From Lacrimispora xylanolytica (GTDB taxonomy: Bacteria > Bacillota > Clostridia > Lachnospirales > Lachnospiraceae), in contig NZ_CP113524.1 of assembly GCF_026723765.1 (NCBI RefSeq), forward strand, positions 248,001 through 312,000: a stretch of DNA of 64,000 nt, given 5' to 3'. Made by a program: the position numbers and the translations under genes. Shown one piece after another: positions 35,197 through 42,769 of the stretch. Below the pieces are notes generated by a model, which had not been told where the DNA came from, searched no databases, and worked only from the letters and a program-made list of their open reading frames with translations. The first letter of the stretch is position 1. Each line of letters starts with the position of its first letter.

Positions 35197-35271
35197 AATA
35201 GTAGAAGAAGGGATTTAGTCCCAGATGCTTTCTTTACTTCAAGATGTTTGTTTCGGAGAAAGGTGGTAGCT

Positions 35272-35457
35272 ATGGACGTTTTAAGTATGTATCTTCTACA
35301 AAGAGTATCGGATGAACTGACGATTCAGAGGAATGGTTCTTTTGAAAATCGATTTGTTTCTCCCATTCCTAATAATGCAGCAGCCAAAGTTGCGCATGAA
35401 GGTTATATTACTTCCTCGAAGGAAGTTTCTCACCACGTCAGACAAGGTGATTATTGA
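35272..35457 (+). CDS. Small uncharacterised protein, 61 residues
   Basis: I do not recognise this sequence. ATG 35272 follows GAAAGGTGG; an in-frame ATG at 35248 is also possible but lacks a site. The peptide begins MDVLSMYLLQRVSDELTIQR, is polar and has no membrane span, cysteine pair or repeat. Support for a real gene comes from its setting: its own consensus-like promoter at 35168-35196 and a strong terminator at 35517-35557 make a compact unit of about 350 bases. The alternative is that the transcript is a small RNA and the frame is incidental. Confidence 0.45.
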   Translation: MDVLSMYLLQRVSDELTIQRNGSFENRFVSPIPNNAAAKVAHEGYITSSKEVSHHVRQGDY

Positions 35458-35516
35458 CCTGGAGCACTAAAAGTCTCTCTTCTAAAATCTTAAGATATAT
35501 AGAAAAATAAAGTAAG

Positions 35517-35557
35517 AATCAGGGTTTGGCCTATTTTTAGGTCCGAACCCTGATTTT
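35517..35557 (+). terminator. Intrinsic terminator of the small orphan unit
   Basis: AATCAGGGTTTGG (35517-35529) pairs with CCGAACCCTGATT (35543-35555; one G-T pair), ending in TTTT. It separates the unit from spoVT. Confidence 0.9.
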
Positions 35558-35562
35558 AAATT

Positions 35563-35591
35563 TTGGGAAAAATGGCAGACTTAAGTATAAT
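35563..35591 (+). promoter_or_regulatory. Candidate promoter of spoVT
   Basis: TTGGGA (35563-35568), 17 bases, TATAAT (35586-35591). In Bacillus spoVT uses the forespore factor sigma-G; a clear sigma-G element is not evident here, so this vegetative-type match is tentative. Confidence 0.4.
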
Positions 35592-35656
35592 CTTCCTAAT
35601 TCGTAGCAAAATAATATCAGTGATATTAAAACGTACAAGATGGAGGAATTATAATC

Positions 35657-36205
35657 ATGAAAGCAACTGGCATAGTTAGAAGAATTGATGACCTGGGAAG
35701 GGTGGTTATACCGAAAGAGATCAGAAGGACACTTCGCTTAAGAGAGGGAACTCCGCTTGAGATATTCACAGACAGAGAAGGAGAAATTATCCTTAAGAAA
35801 TACTCCCCAATGGTAGAGCTGACCGCATTCGCTTCCCAGTATGCTGAGGCAATGGCACAGACTACGGGATTAACTGTTTGCATCAGCGACAGAGACCAGG
35901 TCATTGCTGTGGCAGGCGGTTCTAAAAAGGAACTGCTCCAAAAAACCATAAGTAAGCAGTTAGAGACTGTTATCAACGAGCGTACCGTAGTACTTGCAGG
36001 AAAGGATGAAAAAGGTTTTATCCCCCTGACAGGAGAAGTACTGGAAGGGATTACGGCCCAGGTTGTGGCTCCAATTATTTGTGAGGGAGATGCAATTGGT
36101 GCCGTAGCACTTTTAAGCAGAGAGCCAAGAGCACGTTTTGGTGATATGGAGACAAAGCTTGCAACTACGGCTGCCGGATTCTTAGGCCGTCAGATGGAAG
36201 GATAA
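35657..36205 (+). CDS. spoVT: Stage V sporulation protein T
   Basis: 182 residues, full length. Forespore regulator that tunes sigma-G genes and spore coat and germination properties. N-terminal AbrB swapped-hairpin DNA-binding domain (1-50: ATGIVRRIDDLGRVVIPKEIRR) and a C-terminal GAF-like domain (about 55-180). GGAGG lies 9 bases upstream of the ATG. The place after mfd is conserved across spore formers. A 47-codon gene follows after 34 bases. Confidence 0.97.
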   Translation: MKATGIVRRIDDLGRVVIPKEIRRTLRLREGTPLEIFTDREGEIILKKYSPMVELTAFASQYAEAMAQTTGLTVCISDRDQVIAVAGGSKKELLQKTISKQLETVINERTVVLAGKDEKGFIPLTGEVLEGITAQVVAPIICEGDAIGAVALLSREPRARFGDMETKLATTAAGFLGRQMEG

Positions 36206-36239
36206 AATGAAGCATTATCATAGTCAGGAGGTGAAAGAA

Positions 36240-36383
36240 ATGAAAGTATTTATGCCAGAAGAAGATAATTATGACGATGGTGATATCCCGGAGGTTGACA
36301 CGGAACCTTATGAAAATGGTTTTTATATAGAACCCCTGCCGGAATCCGAGCGCCCCAGACGGGATGGCCCCGGGGGAAATTAA
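36240..36383 (+). CDS. 47-residue acidic protein downstream of spoVT
   Basis: A short open frame with a near-perfect ribosome site (AGGAGGTG, ending 7 bases before the ATG), lying between spoVT and its terminator. The product starts MKVFMPEEDNYDDGDIPEV and ends PRRDGPGGN; it is strongly acidic in the first half with Arg-Pro-Gly at the tail, has no membrane span and no family I recognise. Co-transcription with spoVT suggests a forespore role, which is inference. The acidic, small, proline- and glycine-bearing composition would suit a spore structural or binding protein, but that is speculation. Confidence 0.65.
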   Translation: MKVFMPEEDNYDDGDIPEVDTEPYENGFYIEPLPESERPRRDGPGGN

Positions 36384-36384
36384 T

Positions 36385-36441
36385 AAAAGACAGCCGCCGA
36401 TGGACAGGATATTAAACTGTACCAACCGGCGGCTGTCTTTT
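36385..36441. terminator. Terminator after spoVT (bidirectional)
   Basis: A perfect 15-bp stem, arms 36385-36399 and 36427-36441 (AAAAGACAGCCGCCG with its complement), around a 27-base loop; T-rich on both exits, so it also ends the opposing MBL gene. Confidence 0.9.
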
Positions 36442-36449
36442 TAAATTAT

Positions 36450-37430
36450 TTAATAGATGATTTGGTCTCCATCTTTGATGCAGTAGTTAAGCTTTACCCC
36501 AAGCTCCTCCATCCATTGTCTTGTTTCAAGGGTTTTCCAGTCGCCGCTTCCAATGCCGGATCCCCCGTCATTGTTCCACAGCCAGAGAGGACAGGGCCAC
36601 AGAGCGATTTTTGGATTTATTACCGAGTATACATCTTTGTTTACCCCGTACTGACCATGGTGAGACATCTGAACGATATCGCTTTTTAAGTCTTCCTTGC
36701 TTGTCTGCTCAAGGAGAAGCGCTCCAGCCTCTGGACCCATATCTCCCAGCACCAGGATGCTTACATTGTTTAAGAAAAACTTATAGGCAACGGAACTGTT
36801 ATTGACTGAGGTCACATCGAGAAGGTAAGGATCGTTTAAAACCTTAGCTTTAATCTGACCGATTTTTATCTCGTCACCCTTGTGGACCACATGAAGCCTG
36901 TCCGCAGGAAGAGTGGCAATGGCAGCTCTGAAGTTATTGACCAAATTGGATCTTGACGGTTCCACCTTATCGTACCAGGACTGGTCTGCCAGGTTATAAT
37001 AGATGTTGTCAATGGTGATCTTTCTTCCTGGATTGTTAAGTATCTGCACCAGTGCTCCCGCGTGATCAGAATGGGGATGAGTAATGAACCAGGCAGAAAC
37101 ATGGCCGCCTTTTTGTTCAATGACCTCTGTCAGGTGATCCGCATCAATGTCCCAGCCTCCGTCAATGACGACCAGGTTGCCACTTTTGTCCTGCAAAACC
37201 ATGGATAGCATCTGACGCTTGTCATAATTGGCTAAGAGGGATAAGCTGCCGCCGTTAAAGAGCTTGCTTCCAGGACCTACTGCGATGGAAGGACCAAATC
37301 CCATGGAGTTTGCCTTTAATGATCCCTCGCCTGTGGTAGGAGAGATAGTCTGAATGTGAAAGGCGGAAAACACAATGTTTAGAAACAGCAGACCGGCTGC
37401 TATTTTTTTCCAGATATTAAATTCTTTCAT
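36450..37430 (-). CDS. Secreted or membrane-anchored MBL-fold hydrolase (ComEC C-terminal-like)
   Basis: 326 residues. An N-terminal hydrophobic segment (about 8-26, IWKKIAAGLLFLNIVFSAF) acts as signal or anchor without a lipobox. The metallo-beta-lactamase fold follows with HPHSDHAG (metal ligands), VIDGGWDID, LVLGDMGPEA and VQMSHHGQYG. Similar stand-alone domains relate to the ComEC nuclease-like domain. It lies on the opposite strand inside the spoVT-mazG region, an insertion relative to the Bacillus order. AGGAGGT stands just before the ATG. Substrate unknown. Confidence 0.85.
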   Translation of the reverse strand: MKEFNIWKKIAAGLLFLNIVFSAFHIQTISPTTGEGSLKANSMGFGPSIAVGPGSKLFNGGSLSLLANYDKRQMLSMVLQDKSGNLVVIDGGWDIDADHLTEVIEQKGGHVSAWFITHPHSDHAGALVQILNNPGRKITIDNIYYNLADQSWYDKVEPSRSNLVNNFRAAIATLPADRLHVVHKGDEIKIGQIKAKVLNDPYLLDVTSVNNSSVAYKFFLNNVSILVLGDMGPEAGALLLEQTSKEDLKSDIVQMSHHGQYGVNKDVYSVINPKIALWPCPLWLWNNDGGSGIGSGDWKTLETRQWMEELGVKLNYCIKDGDQIIY

Positions 37431-37556
37431 GGTTACCTCCGGTAGTGAATAAATTATTTCTTATTATATCGGAATCCGTTCCATTTTAACAGGGGCGGGA
37501 GACAAATGTCAGAAAATCTTCAGAATTGGAAAGTCCATCCAGTTTGTGCTTGCATA

Positions 37557-37565
37557 TGGTATAAT
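37557..37565 (+). promoter_or_regulatory. Extended -10 promoter before mazG
   Basis: TGGTATAAT with no convincing -35 element; same extended -10 form as at 19786-19794. Very short leader (about 15 bases) to the mazG ATG at 37588. Confidence 0.5.
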
Positions 37566-37587
37566 CTCAAAAAAGGAGGTTTCATCA

Positions 37588-37980
37588 ATGCATACTTTCA
37601 GTGATTTAGTAAATATTACAAGTAAACTGCGTTCCAAAGATGGCTGCCCCTGGGATAAGGAGCAGACCCACGAGAGCCTGAAGCAATATCTTTTGGAGGA
37701 AGCCGGCGAGGTAATAGAGGCCATTGATCATAAGGATAAGGAAAATCTGTGTGAGGAACTGGGAGATCTTCTTTTCCAGGTCATGATCCACAGCCAGATC
37801 GCAAAGGAGAATCAGGATTTCACCATTGATGATGTTGTAAATGGAATTTGTGAAAAAATGATACGCAGGCATCCACACGTTTTTGGCGATAAAAAGGTGA
37901 TTTCGTCGGAAGAAGGAGAAGCCCTGTGGGAAGCAATAAAAATGCAGGAGAAAGCTCGTGAAAAGAGCGAAAAACCTTGA
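37588..37980 (+). CDS. mazG: MazG-family nucleoside triphosphate pyrophosphohydrolase
   Basis: 130 residues, single MazG domain. It hydrolyses abnormal or excess (d)NTPs to monophosphates. Key signature: [33 protein letters not shown] with EEAGE and [12 protein letters not shown] as the metal-binding helices, and [12 protein letters not shown] 37588 is set by AAAGGAGG 8 bases upstream; upstream in-frame ATG 37546 lies before the promoter. In Bacillus the equivalent yabN carries an added methylase domain, which is absent here. Confidence 0.95.
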   Translation: MHTFSDLVNITSKLRSKDGCPWDKEQTHESLKQYLLEEAGEVIEAIDHKDKENLCEELGDLLFQVMIHSQIAKENQDFTIDDVVNGICEKMIRRHPHVFGDKKVISSEEGEALWEAIKMQEKAREKSEKP

Positions 37981-38072
37981 CAAAAACAGGAGAAACAGCT
38001 ATAAATGATATAGTAATCGTGTTAATGCGAAAAGTCGTAGCTAGAAGCTACATTTTTAGGAGGAAGATATCA

Positions 38073-38348
38073 ATGAACAAAGCAGAGTTAATCGCAGCAG
38101 TATCAGAAAAGGCAGAACTGTCCAAAAAGGATGCAGAGAAGGCAGTGAAAGCTCTGACAGATGTTATATCTGAAGAGTTAGTAAAAGGCGAGAAAATCCA
38201 GTTAGTTGGATTTGGTACATTTGAAGTATCTGAAAGAGCTGCTAGAGAAGGAAGAAATCCTAAGAGCGGTGAAGTTATGAATATCCCTGCTTCCAAAACA
38301 CCTAAGTTTAAAGCTGGTAAGGCTTTAAAGGATATGGTAAACGCTTAA
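38073..38348 (+). CDS. hup: HU-family DNA-binding protein
   Basis: 91 residues. Histone-like dimer that bends and compacts DNA. Diagnostic segments: [47 protein letters not shown] (with the GRNP beta-arm) and [19 protein letters not shown] lies 6-9 bases before ATG 38073; the frame runs open upstream to 37977 but without a site. It is followed after 3 bases by rqcP. Confidence 0.97.
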   Translation: MNKAELIAAVSEKAELSKKDAEKAVKALTDVISEELVKGEKIQLVGFGTFEVSERAAREGRNPKSGEVMNIPASKTPKFKAGKALKDMVNA

Positions 38349-38351
38349 TCC

Positions 38352-38591
38352 ATGAGGTTGGACAAGTTTCTTAAGGTTTCCCGCCTGATCAAGAGAAGGA
38401 CCGTTGCCAACGATGCCTGTGATGCAGGCCGCGTGCTTGTCAATGACAAGCCGGCGAAAGCTTCTTTGAGCGTCAAGCAAGGCGACGTAATCGAGATACA
38501 TTTTGGAACCAGTTCGGTTAAAGTTGAGGTTCTTGATGTAGCGGAAACGGTGAAAAAGGATGAGGCGAAGGAACTTTATCGTTATCTTTAG
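38352..38591 (+). CDS. rqcP: S4-domain ribosome quality-control factor RqcP (YabO/Hsp15-like)
   Basis: 79 residues, a complete S4 RNA-binding domain (MRLDKFLKVSRLIKRRTVANDACDAGRV, VKQGDVIEIHFG). In Bacillus the homologue stabilises peptidyl-tRNA on obstructed 50S subunits while RqcH adds alanine tails. Four bases separate it from the HU stop, so the pair is cotranscribed. No internal ribosome site stronger than AATCC is seen at its ATG, suggesting coupling. Confidence 0.93.
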   Translation: MRLDKFLKVSRLIKRRTVANDACDAGRVLVNDKPAKASLSVKQGDVIEIHFGTSSVKVEVLDVAETVKKDEAKELYRYL

Positions 38592-38637
38592 CTTTGAATC
38601 TTATACGTATGATAAATTTCAGGAATATTGAAGCGTT

Positions 38638-38677
38638 CCTCCTAATATACTTAAGACAGGTATATTAGGAGGTTTTT
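38638..38677 (+). terminator. Terminator hairpin whose right arm is the yabP ribosome site
   Basis: CCTCCTAATATAC (38638-38650) and GTATATTAGGAGG (38660-38672) form a perfect 13-bp stem with a 9-base loop, followed by TTTTTCTT and the yabP ATG at 38681. The right arm contains AGGAGG (38667-38672), the only ribosome site for yabP. Transcripts coming from hup-rqcP would be terminated or have that site hidden. A GAATATT at 38623-38629 could be a sigma-E -35 for a transcript starting near 38660, past the left arm; its -10 match (TATACTTA) is only partial. Confidence 0.8.
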
Positions 38678-38680
38678 CTT

Positions 38681-38965
38681 ATGGAAGAGAAAGTGAATAT
38701 TCGCCCTCATAGGCTGACGATAGAAAACCGTGCCTCCGGTACGTTAACAGGAATACGGGAAGTGGTGTCATTTGATGAGAATCAGGTCATTCTTGATACA
38801 GACCTGGGACTGCTTACCCTGAAGGGAAAAGATCTTCACGTAAGCCGTCTGACTCTGGAAAAGGGAGAAGTGGATTTAAACGGGAGCATTGAAAGCTTAA
38901 ATTATTCCTCTAACGAGGCACTTCGCCGGTCCGGCGAATCCCTGCTTTCCAGGCTGTTTAAATAA
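38681..38965 (+). CDS. yabP: Sporulation protein YabP
   Basis: 94 residues. Mother-cell sporulation protein required for spore cortex; family YabP/YqfC. Signature NRASGTLTGIREVVSFDENQVILDTDLGLLTLKGKDLHVSRL. In Bacillus it is transcribed by sigma-E with yabQ. It stands in the same place here, followed by yabQ after 17 bases. Its ribosome site is inside a terminator-like hairpin. Confidence 0.95.
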   Translation: MEEKVNIRPHRLTIENRASGTLTGIREVVSFDENQVILDTDLGLLTLKGKDLHVSRLTLEKGEVDLNGSIESLNYSSNEALRRSGESLLSRLFK

Positions 38966-38982
38966 GGATCAGAAGGAGTCAT

Positions 38983-39339
38983 ATGAGCGTTCATATCGTA
39001 TATGAAGTAAAACTTCTGCTCTACAGCTTTTTGACGGGAGCAGGGCTTATGATGACATATGACCTGTTGCGTGTATTTCGCATTTTTGTTCCTCACTCCT
39101 ATGTATTTGTTGGGATCGAGGACATGGTATTCTGGGTATATGCTTCTTTGACCACCTTTTCTCTTTTATATGAACAAAATGACGGTGGGTTAAGGGGCTA
39201 TGTCATTGTCGGAGTCTTTCTCGGCATGTTCCTATATGACAGGACCATAAGCCGTTTTTTTCTAAAGTTCTTGAAAAAATTTTGGAAATATCTTAAAATG
39301 AAAATACGTATAATTTTCCGCCGGAAAAAGCGGCAATAA
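38983..39339 (+). CDS. yabQ: Spore cortex biosynthesis protein YabQ
   Basis: 118 residues. Integral membrane protein with about three spans (about 7-27, 40-62, 68-88) and a basic C-terminal tail (FLKKFWKYLKMKIRIIFRRKKRQ). It is needed for cortex formation in Bacillus and sits in the outer forespore membrane. The YDLLRVFR motif after the first span is characteristic. AAGGAG precedes the ATG. Forms a unit with yabP and divIC. Confidence 0.93.
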   Translation: MSVHIVYEVKLLLYSFLTGAGLMMTYDLLRVFRIFVPHSYVFVGIEDMVFWVYASLTTFSLLYEQNDGGLRGYVIVGVFLGMFLYDRTISRFFLKFLKKFWKYLKMKIRIIFRRKKRQ

Positions 39340-39356
39340 GGACGACTGGTGAATGT

Positions 39357-39680
39357 ATGAGCGTGAGAGGAAAAACGAGAAGAAAAAGAAAAGACAAGTG
39401 GGGTAACCGAATGGCCCTCGTTGGCATTACTTTTGTTGTGTTCAGCCTTGCCGTGACAGTTACAATCAAAGGCACATCTTTGAAGGAAAGAGAGAGGGAG
39501 TATCGAATCCGTCTTGAAAACCTTCAGGCCCAGGTGGACAAGGAAGAGGATCGTGCCAAGAAGCTGGAGGATTACCGCGTCTATGTTCAGACAAAGCAAT
39601 ACATAGAAGAGGTGGCAAAGCAGAAGCTTGGCCTAGTAAAGCCTGACGAAATTTTGCTAAAGCCTTCCCAAAGGCAGTAA
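39357..39680 (+). CDS. divIC: Septum formation initiator, DivIC/FtsB family
   Basis: 107 residues with basic N-terminus, one membrane span (about 21-41, ALVGITFVVFSLAVTVTI), a coiled coil (about 45-75) and a conserved C-terminal end (KQYIEEVAKQKLGLVKPDEIL). It joins FtsL and DivIB to scaffold the division septum. Position between yabQ and spoIIE matches Bacillus divIC. The ribosome site is weak (AAGGAC), so translation may be coupled to yabQ. Confidence 0.93.
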   Translation: MSVRGKTRRKRKDKWGNRMALVGITFVVFSLAVTVTIKGTSLKEREREYRIRLENLQAQVDKEEDRAKKLEDYRVYVQTKQYIEEVAKQKLGLVKPDEILLKPSQRQ

Positions 39681-39799
39681 GAAAAATTTATATCAAACAG
39701 GCCCTCCCTAAAAGTCCTAAAAATCGTGGGTTGTGAAAGAAAAGCACCCATCAGGTAGAACTTAATGTCCCTAAAATCATAGATATTTAAGTGGAAAGC

Positions 39800-39866
39800 T
39801 GTCGCACGATTTTACGAAGCGCATCAGCCATTTTGACAAAATATATTCCTTCTGTCTGTATATAAT
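39800..39866 (+). promoter_or_regulatory. spoIIE promoter with 22-bp spacing and Spo0A-box-like sites
   Basis: TTGACA (39833-39838) and TATAAT (39861-39866) are separated by 22 bases instead of 17. Spo0A-activated sigma-A promoters (spoIIG, spoIIE of Bacillus) have just such 21-22 bp spacing. TGTCGCA (39800-39806) matches the 0A box TGTCGAA at 6 of 7 positions, TTACGAA at 39812-39818 at 5 of 7, and TTTGACA (39832-39838) matches its complement at 6 of 7, overlapping the -35. Confidence 0.75.
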
Positions 39867-39902
39867 GTGGTCTAAAGCATGAAACAGGCAGGAGGGATTT
39901 TT

Positions 39903-41318
39903 GTGTTCAGACGTAAGCCAGCACATTATGATATGGCGAATGTGAATGTATATACGGCTAAAAGATTAAATGACATGGCAAATTCATTGGGTGAGCTTGC
40001 CAGGGCGTGCACAGATGAACTGTCCGCAGAACAGGGACTTACGAAGGAAGATGGTGTGGCAGCGCTTGAGACCGCTGCAGCCATGGTATGCGCAGGTTGT
40101 AATAAATGCTTTGTGGCTCCGGGAAAAGAACCGGACAATCAGTATTATCTGAATTATCTGATTCGTGCATTTGAACAGAAAGGAAACGTGGACTACGGGG
40201 ACATGCCCCGTTTTTTTCTGGAGACCTGTAAAAGGAAAGACGAATACATGGTTCATTTGAACCGTAACCTGGGCAGGGCTACCATGAATCTGGCGTGGAA
40301 GAACCGTTTTTTAGAGAGCCGGGATGCGGTCATTGTCCAGTTTAAGGAGCTGGCTGTTATTTTAGAGGAATTTTCCCATCAGGTGGAACACGCCATGGAC
40401 ATCACTCCGGACTGGGAGGATGAAGTAAAGAAGGCGTTTCGGCGAAACCATATCGTGATAGAAAAAATGCTTCTTCTGGAATATGAAAATCACCAGAGAG
40501 AGGCATACTTGACCATGAGGACTTTAAATGGCCGCTGTGTCACCGTCAAGGAGGCCGCAGAGATTTTAGAAAACGCCATGGAGGATGGAGAATGGGCCGT
40601 GGCACCGGACGGCAGAAATCTGGTGACAAAGCAGCTGGACACCATTCGGTTTGTGGAAAAAGGAGAATACCGTGTCATCTACGGAGCTGCAAAGGCCGTA
40701 AAAAGCGGGGAAGAGGTATCTGGAGATAATTATACCTTTGGACAGGTTCAACCTGGACAAGTCATTATAAGCCTTTCTGACGGTATGGGAAGCGGCAAGG
40801 CGGCAGAGGAAGAGAGCCGCCAGGTCATCGAGCTGACCCAAAGACTTTTAGAGGCGGGATTTTCCACCAGAGCAGCACTTAAGATGGTGAATACCGTTCT
40901 TTTGCTGACCGGATTATCTCAACATCCAGCCACCCTGGACTTATGCTGCATTGACCTTAAAACTGGAATTTTAGAAGCCATGAAGCTGGGAGCGGCAGCG
41001 ACCTATATTCTCAGTGAAAAAGGCGTGGAGCTGTTAGAGGCAGGGGAGGTGCCCATGGGTATTTTAAATCCGGTGGAGCCTGTGCTCCTTTCAAAAAAGC
41101 TATGGGATGACAACCGGATCATCATGGTAAGCGACGGGATACTGGATGCCCTTCCGGCCGATGATAAGGAGCTGATGTTAAAAGAGTTTATTTCCCGTAT
41201 GCCGGTGAAAAATCCGCAGGATATGGCAGACAGGATTCTTTTGTTCGCCAGATCCTTTACGGAGACGGCAGCTGACGATATGACGGTGCTGACCGCCGGT
41301 ATCTGGAAACGAAAATAA
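39903..41318 (+). CDS. spoIIE: Stage II sporulation protein E, soluble form (PP2C phosphatase)
   Basis: 471 residues. Dephosphorylates SpoIIAA to activate sigma-F in the forespore. The C-terminal PP2C domain (about 255-471) has SDGMGSGKAA, SDGILDAL and ADDMTVL with the metal-binding aspartates. Residues 1-240 are the cytosolic regulatory region (with CAGCNKCF). The ten-helix membrane domain of Bacillus SpoIIE (827 residues) is missing, and no frame upstream supplies it. GTG 39903 is chosen: AGGAGG lies 7 bases before it and the predicted transcript starts near 39873, leaving ATG 39879 without a site. Gene order divIC-spoIIE-tilS is conserved. Confidence 0.9.
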   Translation: MFRRKPAHYDMANVNVYTAKRLNDMANSLGELARACTDELSAEQGLTKEDGVAALETAAAMVCAGCNKCFVAPGKEPDNQYYLNYLIRAFEQKGNVDYGDMPRFFLETCKRKDEYMVHLNRNLGRATMNLAWKNRFLESRDAVIVQFKELAVILEEFSHQVEHAMDITPDWEDEVKKAFRRNHIVIEKMLLLEYENHQREAYLTMRTLNGRCVTVKEAAEILENAMEDGEWAVAPDGRNLVTKQLDTIRFVEKGEYRVIYGAAKAVKSGEEVSGDNYTFGQVQPGQVIISLSDGMGSGKAAEEESRQVIELTQRLLEAGFSTRAALKMVNTVLLLTGLSQHPATLDLCCIDLKTGILEAMKLGAAATYILSEKGVELLEAGEVPMGILNPVEPVLLSKKLWDDNRIIMVSDGILDALPADDKELMLKEFISRMPVKNPQDMADRILLFARSFTETAADDMTVLTAGIWKRK

Positions 41319-41392
41319 TAATTGCAACAGACATGTTTTGAGGGTATATTTATAATAAAGAGGGGAGAGAATCAACTAAGGAAGGTGGCTTA

Positions 41393-42769
41393 ATGTACAA
41401 AACGATATTGGAATTTATCAGACGGAACCGGCTTTTTCTCCCGGGGGACCGCGTCATCGTGGCGCTTTCCGGAGGAGCCGATTCGGTCTGTCTTCTTGTA
41501 GTCTTAAATGAATGTAAGGATGAGCTGGGGATTTCCTTAAAGGCCGTCCACGTCCATCACGGGCTGAGGGGCCGGGAGGCCGACAGAGACAGCGAGTATG
41601 CAAAGACGCTGTCCAAGTCCCTTTCCCTGCCTTTTTCCTGTGTCCACGTGGATGTTACAGGCTATGCCAGGGAACACAGGCTGTCGGTGGAAGAAGCGGG
41701 AAGGCTTCTTCGCTATGAAGTGCTTGAAAATGAACGCTTAAGCTTTGGGGGCAATAAAATTGCTGTGGCCCATCATAAGGATGATCAGGCGGAAACCATT
41801 TTACATCATTTGTTCCGGGGGACCGGCTTAAAAGGGCTTGGAGGAATCCGACCGGAAAGAGACCGGATTGTCCGGCCACTCTTGGCTGTTGGCAAGACAG
41901 AAATTCTTGCATATCTGGAAGAAAAAGGGATATCATATTGTGAGGACTCCACCAATTCCCACACCGATTATGCCAGAAACCGGATTCGGGGAATCTTGCT
42001 TCCAGCCATTAAAAAAGAAATCAATCAAAGGGCAGAGGATAATATTATCCACGCCGGAGAAATGGCTGCAAAAGCCGATGAATATTTAGAGAAGCAGGCG
42101 GAAAAATTTCTAAAGGAATGGGCCGTCCTTAAAAGGGATGAAAATGGGGCCCTACTTTCGATTGGAGTTAAAACGGAAGGTCTTATTTTAGAAGAGGATA
42201 TTATAAGGACCTATGTCCTGCGTGCCATGATCCGCTTAGTTTCCGGCTCCATGAAGGATATTTCCATGACTCATGTGGAAGGTACAAAGGCTCTCCTTTG
42301 GGCACAGTCAGGCAAGCAGATTAATCTGCCGGGCGGACGGATCGCTCTTAGAAGTTCTGACTATTTGTGGATAAAGAATAAAATGAAGAATGAAACTGTG
42401 GATAATCCTAATGATATCTTACTTCCCCAAGTTGATTTTCAAGTCTTTCCCTATAAAAAAGGTCAGGAAATTCCCAAAAACGGGTATACGAAATGGTTCG
42501 ATTATGATAAAATCAAATGTGCACTCTCTGTGAGGTATCGGCAAACCGGAGATTACCTGACACTGACCGGAGGCGGCAGAAAGACCGTCAAGGCATTTAT
42601 GATAGATGAGAAGATTCCCAGAGAGGAACGTGGAAAAATTCCATTAATTGCGGATGGTTCCCATGTCCTGTGGGTCATCGGATACCGGATCAGTGAATAC
42701 TATAAGATAACAGATGATACCCATACAGTAATACAAATGCAGTTAGACGGAGGAAAAGACAATGGATGA
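41393..42769 (+). CDS. tilS: tRNA(Ile)-lysidine synthetase
   Basis: 458 residues. Adds lysine to C34 of tRNA-Ile(CAU) so that it reads AUA. PP-loop ATPase motif VALSGGADSVCLL (residues 23-35), then HVHHGLRGREADRD and HHKDDQAETILHHLFRGTGL; a C-terminal substrate-binding domain ends with RERGKIPLIADGSHVLWVIGYRISEYYK. GGAAGGTGG precedes the ATG. It overlaps hpt by 8 bases, as in Bacillus. Confidence 0.97.
   Translation: MYKTILEFIRRNRLFLPGDRVIVALSGGADSVCLLVVLNECKDELGISLKAVHVHHGLRGREADRDSEYAKTLSKSLSLPFSCVHVDVTGYAREHRLSVEEAGRLLRYEVLENERLSFGGNKIAVAHHKDDQAETILHHLFRGTGLKGLGGIRPERDRIVRPLLAVGKTEILAYLEEKGISYCEDSTNSHTDYARNRIRGILLPAIKKEINQRAEDNIIHAGEMAAKADEYLEKQAEKFLKEWAVLKRDENGALLSIGVKTEGLILEEDIIRTYVLRAMIRLVSGSMKDISMTHVEGTKALLWAQSGKQINLPGGRIALRSSDYLWIKNKMKNETVDNPNDILLPQVDFQVFPYKKGQEIPKNGYTKWFDYDKIKCALSVRYRQTGDYLTLTGGGRKTVKAFMIDEKIPREERGKIPLIADGSHVLWVIGYRISEYYKITDDTHTVIQMQLDGGKDNG

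Noticed and set aside
39879-39902. ATG 39879 as the start of spoIIE
   Set aside because: It would lie about 6 bases after the predicted transcript start and has no ribosome site, whereas GTG 39903 has AGGAGG at 7 bases.
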